The notes below the pieces were generated by a model. The model saw only the letters and a list, made by a program, of their open reading frames with translations, searched no databases and was not told where the DNA came from. This document shows positions 1 to 5,714 of a stretch of DNA of 5,714 nt, one piece after another; within the stretch, counting starts at the first letter, position 1; every line of letters starts with the position of its first letter. The DNA lies in assembly GCA_018262385.1 (NCBI GenBank), contig JAGSPQ010000280.1:1-5714 (forward strand), written 5' to 3'. The position numbers and the translations under genes were made by a program. The DNA comes from Myxococcaceae bacterium (lineage in GTDB: Bacteria; Myxococcota; Myxococcia; Myxococcales; Myxococcaceae).

Positions 1-582
1 CGGCCGGCCCCCGAGCCCGAGCGGGTCAAGCGGATCAAGAACATCGCTCCGGTGCTGGTGCGGCGGCGGGAAGACGGGACCCCCGCGCTGCCGATTCAGG
101 CCCAGGTGGTCTCGGCCCGGGGTGACGAGCCGGTGGACTTCGGCGACCTGACGGCGAGCGACTCCGCAGTCGAGCTGAGCGCCCCTTATCCGTTGCCCGA
201 GCCCGGCGCCGTGCCGGCCCCGGCCCCCCAGAAGAAAGGAGTCACCATGACGCGCGCAGAGCTGATGGACATCTTCCTCGAGGCGACCGGGCAGGCCGAG
301 GTGTCGCTGGCCCCGAAGTGGGAAGGCGGGGTGGTGCAGATGGTGCCGAAGGACGGCCAGGCCAAGGAGTTCCCGATCGACTCGCTGTTCCACAAGGTGG
401 TGATGGTGCGGGATCGGCTGCGGACGCTGGAGCAGAAGCTCAACGCCCACCCGAAGCTGACCGACGCCGAGAAGGTCGAGATGCAGCAGTACGTCACCCG
501 CTGCTACGGCTCGCTGACCACCTTCAACGTGCTGTTCCGGGAGAAGGCGGATCAGTTCACCGGGCAGAAGGGCGACGAGTAG
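1..582 (+). CDS. Hypothetical protein, 5'-partial; C-terminal 111 residues possibly a separate small protein
   Basis: The frame is open from base 1 to the TAG at 580-582 (193 codons visible), so the true start may lie off the left edge. GTG codons at 52 and 58 are possible but have no clear ribosome-binding site. Third codon positions are nearly all G or C throughout, including upstream of the internal ATG at 247, so the upstream part looks coding. Residues 1-62 are mixed and basic at the start (RVKRIK). Residues 63-82 form a Pro/Ala-rich linker (PEPGAVPAPAP). From residue 83 (MTRAELMDIF) a compact, mostly helical segment follows, with a charged stretch (VRDRLRTLEQKL) and the end segment CYGSLTTFNVLFREK. 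No signal peptide, membrane segment or catalytic motif is seen. I do not recognise the family with certainty; the 111-residue part resembles a small conserved myxobacterial-type protein from memory only. It converges on the ECF sigma gene. Confidence 0.6.
   Translation, partial: RPAPEPERVKRIKNIAPVLVRRREDGTPALPIQAQVVSARGDEPVDFGDLTASDSAVELSAPYPLPEPGAVPAPAPQKKGVTMTRAELMDIFLEATGQAEVSLAPKWEGGVVQMVPKDGQAKEFPIDSLFHKVVMVRDRLRTLEQKLNAHPKLTDAEKVEMQQYVTRCYGSLTTFNVLFREKADQFTGQKGDE
235..249 (+). promoter_or_regulatory. Strong Shine-Dalgarno and internal ATG
   Basis: AAAGGAG at 235-241 is followed after a 5-base spacer by ATG at 247-249. This is the best ribosome-binding site in the window and lies inside an open, coding-like frame. 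It suggests that a separate 111-residue protein (247-582) is translated, either as a C-terminal isoform of a longer protein or as an independent gene. The ATG also overlaps an out-of-frame TGA at 248-250 (ATGA), a common arrangement between coupled genes. Confidence 0.6.
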
Positions 583-587
583 GCGCG

Positions 588-632
588 CGGGCTCGGATCC
601 CTCGACCGCGCTCGCACCACCGACCCGGTGGA
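588..632 (+). repeat. Module A copy 1
   Basis: These 45 bases are identical to 758-802. The copy starts 5 bases after the stop codon at 580-582. Its 3' end, 617-631, is a small hairpin (CCACCG, loop ACC, CGGTGG). Weaker similarity to copy 2 continues past the exact match to about 650. Confidence 0.9.
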
Positions 633-669
633 TCGTGGGTCTTCCTGCCGGGTGCCGAGGGGGACGTCG

Positions 670-706
670 TGCCGGGCCTCGGCGCCGGCTCTTAAGCGCC
701 CCGGCA
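670..706. other. Stem-loop within the repeat field
   Basis: TGCCGGG at 670-676 pairs perfectly with CCCGGCA at 700-706, and further self-complementary GC-rich sequence lies in the loop. There is no T-tract after it, so it is not a classical intrinsic terminator. It lies between module A copy 1 and module B, and the corresponding segment is missing from the shorter unit that follows copy 2. Confidence 0.45.
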
Positions 707-736
707 GGGAACTGCTGGCGGGTGCTCTCGCCTGTG
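702..736 (+). repeat. Module B copy 1
   Basis: Its reverse complement is clearly similar to 1066-1096 and 1246-1277. The shared parts are a GGCGAG-like block, then GCACCCGCC, then a segment around TTCCCTGCCG. It lies just upstream of module A copy 2, the same B-then-A order seen on the minus strand. Confidence 0.65.
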
Positions 737-757
737 GGCGCTACCGCCGAGGTAGCC

Positions 758-802
758 CGGGCTCGGATCCCTCGACCGCGCTCGCACCACCGACCCGGTG
801 GA
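758..802 (+). repeat. Module A copy 2
   Basis: This is an exact 45-base match to copy 1 at 588-632, offset 170 bases, and includes the CCACCG/CGGTGG hairpin at 787-801. The exact identity against a background of diverged copies points to a recent duplication or to conversion between the two. Confidence 0.9.
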
Positions 803-851
803 GCGTCGCTCTTCCTGTCGGCGCCGCGCACCGGCTGCTGCCGAGGCAGTC

Positions 852-896
852 CGGGCCTGGTGCCCTCGACCGCGGTCGATCACCAACCCGGTGGGC
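852..896 (+). repeat. Module A copy 3, diverged
   Basis: It aligns to copy 2 without gaps at an offset of 94 bases. The block CCCTCGACCGCG is kept, as is the end CCCGGTGG, with scattered substitutions elsewhere. The bases just before it (CTGCCGAGGCAGTC) also match the bases before copy 2 (CTACCGCCGAGGTAGCC) apart from a two-base gap. It leads into the palindrome at 925-963. Confidence 0.7.
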
Positions 897-924
897 CGAG
901 GCGTTTTCTGGCGGAACCCGAGGC

Positions 925-963
925 GGAGTGCTGGACCCCCGCTGGGCGGGGGTAGGGCACTCC
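925..963. terminator. Strong palindrome at the repeat inversion point; candidate bidirectional terminator
   Basis: GGAGTGC (925-931) pairs with GCACTCC (957-963), and CCCCCGC (936-942) pairs with GCGGGGG (946-952). A small internal loop separates the two stems and the apical loop is TGG. It is nearly symmetric, so either strand could fold it. No T-run follows on either strand, so intrinsic termination is uncertain. It marks the junction where forward units meet inverted units between convergent genes. Confidence 0.55.
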
Positions 964-1000
964 ACCTCCGCTTTGAGCTTCCGCAACCAAGAGCAGTGGC

Positions 1001-1046
1001 CCGCCAGGTCGGTGGTAGGGCCGCGGTGGAGCAATCTGAGCCTCGG
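1001..1046 (-). repeat. Module A copy 4, inverted
   Basis: The reverse complement aligns to copy 2 over 46 bases with about three quarters identity counted by eye; it keeps CCACCGAC and the ACCGCG block. It belongs to a longer direct repeat with copy 5: 991-1042 matches 1165-1216 without gaps at an offset of 174, and the similarity extends further left with small gaps. Confidence 0.7.
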
Positions 1047-1065
1047 ATGCCGGGGCGCCTGAGTT

Positions 1066-1096
1066 CAACAGGTCGACAGCACCCGCCGGCCGGTTC
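1066..1096 (-). repeat. Module B copy, inverted
   Basis: ACAGGTCGACAGCACCCGCC followed by a GTTC end matches the reverse complement of 702-736 with a short insertion. It lies between module A copies 4 and 5. Confidence 0.55.
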
Positions 1097-1120
1097 ATGC
1101 GCGAGCCGATTCTGAGGTGC

Positions 1121-1136
1121 GACCCCGGTTGGGGTC
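1121..1136. other. Short GC-rich hairpin
   Basis: GACCCC (1121-1126), loop GGTT, GGGGTC (1131-1136). It holds the same position relative to module A copy 5 as the large palindrome 925-963 holds relative to copy 4, so it may be the diverged equivalent of that structure. Confidence 0.5.
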
Positions 1137-1174
1137 CACTCCGGCGCCGGCCCAACGCAAACGAGAGCAGCGGT

Positions 1175-1220
1175 TCAGCAAGTCGGTGGTCGGGCCGCGG
1201 GGGAGCAGTCTGAGCCCGCA
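1175..1220 (-). repeat. Module A copy 5, inverted
   Basis: It matches copy 4 at a constant offset of 174 bases (AGTCGGTGGT, GGGCCGCGG, TCTGAGCC) and, in reverse complement, the forward copies. Beyond it on the minus-strand 5' side (1221-1229) comes GCCGGGTAG, the same nine bases that include the stop codon of the ECF sigma gene. Confidence 0.7.
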
Positions 1221-1245
1221 CTACCCGGCAGCTCGACCCGTTCGC

Positions 1246-1277
1246 TGGCGAGTGCCCCCGCCTGTTCTTCCCTGCCG
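1246..1277 (-). repeat. Module B copy next to the ECF sigma gene, inverted
   Basis: TGGCGAGTGCCCCCGCC followed by TTCCCTGCCG matches the reverse complement of 702-736. It lies 16 bases beyond the ECF stop codon and is the first repeat element that the minus-strand transcript would contain. Confidence 0.65.
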
Positions 1278-1293
1278 ACGTGCGGCGCGCGGG

Positions 1294-1809
1294 CTACCCG
1301 GCCTTCCTCAGCTGCCCGTCGCGCTCCATCGCCTCGACCAACCGGGCGCGGCCGCGGTTGAGGGCGCTCTTCACCGTCCCCTCGGGCAGCCGCAGCAGCT
1401 GGGCGATCTCGGGGTAGCTGAAGCCGCGCAGCTCTCTCAGGGTGAGCACGTTCTGGTGCTGCTCGGAGAGCTGGCCGAGCGCCGACATGAACATCTGGTG
1501 CCGCTCGTCGCCCAGCAGGTGCTCCTCGGGGCTGTCTTCGGGTTGGGTCTCGCTCTGCAGCTTCGAGCGGCGCTTGCGGGCGCGCAGGCAGTTGATGCTC
1601 GAGTTGACCAGGATCCGGTGGAGCCAGGTGCTGCAGGCGGCCTTCCCGTCGAAGCGGACTTTCTGCGAGTAGAGGCGGATGAAGACCTCCTGCACCACGT
1701 CCTCGGCCTCGTCGGCGTCCTGGAGGATCCGGCGGGCGATCGCCAGGGCTCGCCTCCGGTATTGCCGGTACAGCTCACCGATGGGGGGCAAAGCGGCGGT
1801 CGCGTCCAT
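1294..1809 (-). CDS. ECF (group IV) RNA polymerase sigma factor
   Basis: The 171-residue product has the usual ECF length and two-domain layout. Region 2 spans about residues 10-80 (LYRQYRRRALAIARRIL; DEAEDVVQEVFIRLY, the core-binding region 2.2; then TWLHRILVNSSINCLRARKRR, regions 2.3-2.4, which contact the -10 element). A linker of about 30 residues follows. Region 4 spans about 111-161 (LSEQHQNVLTLRELRGFSYPEIAQLL, then the helix-turn-helix LPEGTVKSALNRGRARL, which contacts the -35 element). Region 3 is absent, as expected for ECF sigmas. The ATG at 1807-1809 follows a GGGGG run with no good Shine-Dalgarno; translation may be coupled to the upstream activator gene, which ends 33 bases before it. 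No anti-sigma gene adjoins it on either side, which is unusual because ECF sigmas are commonly paired with one. Its promoter targets cannot be read from this sequence. The family call is firm; the ECF subgroup is not determined. Confidence 0.95.
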   Translation of the reverse strand: MDATAALPPIGELYRQYRRRALAIARRILQDADEAEDVVQEVFIRLYSQKVRFDGKAACSTWLHRILVNSSINCLRARKRRSKLQSETQPEDSPEEHLLGDERHQMFMSALGQLSEQHQNVLTLRELRGFSYPEIAQLLRLPEGTVKSALNRGRARLVEAMERDGQLRKAG

Positions 1810-1842
1810 CCCCCATTGAACGGGCGGCCCGCGCTTTTCGAT

Positions 1843-3465
<1,623 letters not shown>

Positions 3466-3570
3466 GGGGCGGGGCCTACCACGACCCCTGTGGGCCTACC
3501 AACGCCCACCCGAAAGAGTCCGGAAGGCCGATATGGGCAACCGCAGGAGGATCGGACACTTGCGGCAGCG
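3466..3570. promoter_or_regulatory. Divergent promoter region between activator and Tad-like genes
   Basis: These 105 bases separate two divergent start codons and must hold promoters for both directions if each gene is first in its operon. A 10-base direct repeat lies in the activator's leader. On the minus strand, TGGGCGTTGGTAGGC (3494-3508) has the GG-N10-GC spacing of a sigma-54 -24/-12 element but matches the wider consensus poorly. No convincing sigma-70 or ECF promoter is visible. AGGAGG at 3545-3550 is on the plus strand but lies 20 bases before the tadE-like ATG, too far for a normal Shine-Dalgarno. Confidence 0.5.
3472..3501. repeat. Paired 10-base direct repeat, 20-base period, candidate operator
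   Basis: GGGCCTACCA occurs at 3472-3481 and again at 3492-3501, start to start 20 bases, which is about two helical turns. The nearer copy ends 7 bases before the activator's start codon. Same-face spacing suits two bound protein subunits, possibly the activator itself or its ECF partner (inference). Confidence 0.45.
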
Positions 3571-4335
3571 ATGCGCGATTCCGGACAGGCGGTCGTGGAA
3601 ACCGCGATCACCCTTCCGTTGACGGTCTTCCTGGTGCTGGGGACCATTCAGCTGTTCATGATGTTGCAGGGCCGGCTGATGGCGGAGCACGCCGCGTTCA
3701 AGGCGGTGCGGGCCGGAGTGGTGAAGCACGGCGACTGTGACGCGATGACCCACGCCGCGATCGCCGCGCTGCTGCCGAGCTTCACGTCCTACCTCGGCCG
3801 CGGCACGCCGGGCGCGACGCCGGAAGACAAGCTGGCCAACGCGTTCAAGGCGCGGACGGCGGGGATGCCGAACCAGAACCAGTTCGACCCGGCGCTCGAC
3901 AACGGGCACAACCGATCGATCGTCTGGATCTACCGCGAGCGGCCGACCACCGCGTCGGTGACCGCGCTGTCCGAGCACGACTTCGATGATCCCAACCCGC
4001 GCGCCAACGGAGAGATCGGCTACCGGCTCGAGGTGCGGCTGGTCTACTGGTTCCCGCTGCGGATCCCGTTCGCCAACTGGGTGATGTCGACGATGTTCCG
4101 CGCGGCGTTCGGCCTGGGCGACCGGGTCGGGCTGATCGACCCGACGATGCCGGTGACGACCGCGAAGTGGCAGGCGATCCCCGGGATGACGCTCGGGCCG
4201 CTGGCCGGCGAGTTCACCACCCGCTTCAACGCCCGGCAGTGGAGCTTTCCGATCACCACCTCGTACGCGATGCGAATGATGACTCCGCCCCGCACCCGGT
4301 ATTTCCAGACCCAGAACTGTCCTCCCGCCCCATGA
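3571..4335 (+). CDS. TadE-like pilus/secretion-associated membrane protein
   Basis: The 254-residue product begins with the TadE-family signature: a short polar N-terminus, then GQAVVETAITLP and one hydrophobic helix (about residues 11-33) with the conserved Glu at position 10, followed by LMAEHAAFKAVRAG. TadE-like proteins are minor pseudopilin-type components of Tad/Flp pilus systems, anchored by this single segment with the rest outside the cytoplasm. Residues 50-140 are a polar region without known motif. Residues 151-170 (YRLEVRLVYWFPLRIPFANW) resemble the beta-strand end of the family. It is longer than many TadE proteins. The ATG at 3571 was chosen because no other start codon lies in frame nearby and the signature begins right after it; the frame is open further upstream only because it lies antisense to the activator. 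The stop overlaps the next gene by ATGA, so the two are probably translationally coupled. Confidence 0.8.
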   Translation: MRDSGQAVVETAITLPLTVFLVLGTIQLFMMLQGRLMAEHAAFKAVRAGVVKHGDCDAMTHAAIAALLPSFTSYLGRGTPGATPEDKLANAFKARTAGMPNQNQFDPALDNGHNRSIVWIYRERPTTASVTALSEHDFDDPNPRANGEIGYRLEVRLVYWFPLRIPFANWVMSTMFRAAFGLGDRVGLIDPTMPVTTAKWQAIPGMTLGPLAGEFTTRFNARQWSFPITTSYAMRMMTPPRTRYFQTQNCPPAP

Positions 4336-5714
4336 GCTCCAGCCCGTCAAAAGCGCGCGCCCGGCGCGGGCAGAACCTGGTGCTCTTCGCGCTGACGATG
4401 CTGCTGATGGTGCTGTTCGTGACGATGACGCTGGGGATCGCCTCCCGGGTGCGGGAGAACCACGAGCTGCAGACGCTGGCCGACGTGGCGGCGTACTCGA
4501 ACGCGGTGGTCAACGCGCGCGCGTACAACGACATCGCGATCATCAACCGGCTGCAGGTCAGCTACTGGGTCGCGGTCGCCGCCGACGAGAGCCTGATCAG
4601 CTGGACGGCGTACGCCCGGGCGCTGATGAACGCGGCCGATCGCGAGCTGCTGCGGATGTCGAGCACCGCCGGCGACGGCTGTGCGGCGAACAACAACGAG
4701 GCGTCGAACGCGCGCAGCAAGCTCAACTCGCTGCGGCCGACGATCATCAACCCCTCCTGGGTGACCGACGACATCGCGGCGGGGCAGGAGGCGAAGGCGA
4801 TTCAGGGGATGATCGCCGGGCTGCGGGGCGAGACCCGCGACGATCCCGACGGGATGCTGCGGCGGGTGCGCGAGGAGCGCGAGCAGCAGACGCTGGCGCA
4901 GCAGATCGTCAACAACGCGGGGCTGATCCCCGGGACGGTGAGCGTGATCAGCGGGCCGACGCCGACCTCGGACCTGGGGCCGCAGGGGGTCAGCCGCCGG
5001 GAAGTCGGCTGCAAGGACATCGTGGCGGCCGATCCCGAGGGGCCGTTTCGGGGCACCGGCAGCGGCAGCGGGCTGTGCGGCCGATCGGAGTGGAACCTGA
5101 ACCTGCTCCACGCCGCGCTCGGCACCCGCGAGCACGCCTTCACCCGGTTCCGGGGCGAGATTCCCTCGTCGGTGCAGGGGATCTTCACCGCGGTCAACGC
5201 CGCCGTGCCGGAGGCGACGCTGGTGCCGACCGGGCCGGTGGGCAGCGGCTACTTCGGCGCCGCGCTGGATCACGGGGCGGCGCCGGACACCACGATCGCC
5301 TTCGCCGACGACGACGGCTCGCTCACCGTCACTGTCGGCGACTCGGCCGGCGGCTGCTCGAGAAACGGCACCGTCGGCGCGCGGTCCTGGGTCCGCTCGA
5401 CCCACATCGGCGACGGCTCGGACCAGCACGAGTTCCTCCCGGGCGCGGTGGGACTTCCCGATGTCCCCGACGTGAACCACACGATGGGCAGCTGCGGCGG
5501 TTCGTGCCCGAGCGTCTGGGTGCGCGCGGTGATGTTCCTGCCCAGCAACCGGGGCGAGAGCGACGCCTACGGGCAGCCGAAGAACTACGCCGCGCTCGAG
5601 CGCAACTACGCCCACCCGGCGATGAAGCGGCCGTGGGAGCTCGACTTCACGTTCTTCTTCCGCAGTGCCGGGCCCGGCACCCGCTTCGACAACCGGGGCG
5701 AAGAGCTGCACGGG
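4332..5714 (+). CDS. TadG-like protein, 3'-partial
   Basis: The frame starts with the ATG at 4332-4334, overlapping the TGA of the tadE-like gene, and stays open for 461 codons to the right edge. The N-terminus is basic (KARARRGQ), followed by one membrane helix at about residues 16-37. Next comes RVRENHELQTLADVAAYSNAVVNA, the counterpart of the 'lq.aADaAAlA' stretch found after the helix in TadE/G-like N-terminal domains. Residues 60-200 are largely helical and polar, with a charged run REEREQQTLAQQ near 180. After about residue 200 the sequence becomes Gly/Ser/Pro-rich and probably beta-rich, with six visible cysteines (117, 227, 249, 342, 388, 392) that could form disulfides outside the cytoplasm. 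The rest of the protein and its C-terminal domain are off the window. No von Willebrand A metal-site motif is visible so far. It probably acts with the TadE-like protein in an envelope-spanning Tad or related system. Confidence 0.8.
   Translation, partial: MSSSPSKARARRGQNLVLFALTMLLMVLFVTMTLGIASRVRENHELQTLADVAAYSNAVVNARAYNDIAIINRLQVSYWVAVAADESLISWTAYARALMNAADRELLRMSSTAGDGCAANNNEASNARSKLNSLRPTIINPSWVTDDIAAGQEAKAIQGMIAGLRGETRDDPDGMLRRVREEREQQTLAQQIVNNAGLIPGTVSVISGPTPTSDLGPQGVSRREVGCKDIVAADPEGPFRGTGSGSGLCGRSEWNLNLLHAALGTREHAFTRFRGEIPSSVQGIFTAVNAAVPEATLVPTGPVGSGYFGAALDHGAAPDTTIAFADDDGSLTVTVGDSAGGCSRNGTVGARSWVRSTHIGDGSDQHEFLPGAVGLPDVPDVNHTMGSCGGSCPSVWVRAVMFLPSNRGESDAYGQPKNYAALERNYAHPAMKRPWELDFTFFFRSAGPGTRFDNRGEELHG

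Larger units (their letters stand above)
583..1293. repeat. Gene-free convergent intergenic region filled with diverged inverted and direct repeats
   Basis: These 711 bases lie between the stop codons of two convergent genes. Open frames of about 100 codons occur on both strands but overlap one another, lack ribosome-binding sites and recode the repeats, so I reject them as genes. Two repeated modules are visible by eye. Module A is about 46 bases: plus-strand copies at 588-632, 758-802 and 852-896, minus-strand copies at 1001-1046 and 1175-1220. Module B is about 35 bases: plus-strand copy at 702-736, minus-strand copies at 1066-1096 and 1246-1277. The spacings are 170 bases (first to second A copy), 94 bases (second to third) and 174 bases (between the two minus copies). 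The field switches orientation at the palindrome 925-963. No tRNA, rRNA, transposase or CRISPR-like regular array is seen. Confidence 0.75.

Noticed and set aside
588..1220. CRISPR array
   Set aside because: The units differ in length and spacing (170, 94 and 174 bases), are diverged and change orientation; there are no regular spacers and no cas genes.
628..1221. Several open frames of about 100-144 codons on both strands in the repeat field
   Set aside because: They overlap each other in several frames, have no ribosome-binding sites and simply translate the repeats. No recognisable protein features appear.
583..1293. Insertion sequence or transposon remnant
   Set aside because: The inverted arrangement is internal, built of several modules, with no transposase fragment. 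The 12-base match at 582-593 and 1284-1295 is GC-only and could be chance.
1821..1831. Small palindrome (CGGG-CGG-CCCG) between activator and sigma genes as an internal terminator
   Set aside because: The stem is only four bases with no T-tract; chance pairing is likely at this GC content.
3533..3622. A 29-codon frame (ATG at 3533) ahead of the tadE-like gene as a leader peptide
   Set aside because: It has no ribosome-binding site at a proper distance, overlaps the tadE-like start out of frame and gives a basic, low-complexity product.
4347..5711. A 454-codon minus-strand frame opposite the TadG-like gene
   Set aside because: Its composition is Arg/Pro/Ala/His-rich without domains, as expected for the antisense of a GC-rich gene. 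The plus strand has a recognisable Tad anchor and an ATGA-coupled start.

Overview
The window is very GC-rich DNA, and in its coding parts nearly every third codon base is G or C. It carries a sigma-54 enhancer-binding protein (EBP) with two forkhead-associated (FHA) domains, an ECF sigma factor and Tad-type pilus/secretion proteins. That set suits a member of the Myxococcota or another high-GC former deltaproteobacterium. This is inference from gene content; no marker gene here fixes the taxon.

Layout from left to right. (1) Bases 1-582, plus strand: the 3' end of a frame open to the left edge, whose last 111 codons look like a small helical protein with its own strong internal ribosome-binding site and ATG. 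(2) Bases 583-1293: a 711-base gene-free stretch between two convergent genes, filled with diverged, hairpin-rich repeats. Three core copies read forward behind the left gene and two read in reverse behind the right gene. They meet at a strong palindrome near base 944. (3) Bases 1294-1809, minus strand: an ECF sigma factor. (4) Bases 1843-3465, minus strand: a 540-residue sigma-54 activator (FHA-FHA-AAA+-HTH), 33 bases upstream of the sigma gene and very probably in one operon with it. (5) Bases 3466-3570: a divergent promoter region with a 10-base direct repeat spaced 20 bases apart. (6) Bases 3571-4335, plus strand: a TadE-like membrane-anchored protein. It overlaps by ATGA with (7) bases 4332-5714, plus strand, a TadG-like protein running off the right edge.

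Reading them together (inference): a phosphopeptide-sensing sigma-54 activator, probably acting with Ser/Thr kinases, would control its own operon and the ECF sigma factor. It is divergent from envelope or pilus minor-subunit genes, which are plausible but unproven targets. No anti-sigma gene adjoins the ECF gene in the window.

The least explained part is the repeat field at 583-1293. Its units have the same orientation relative to whichever gene they follow and begin at or next to that gene's stop codon. This would fit 3'-UTR or terminator-like elements that have been duplicated.
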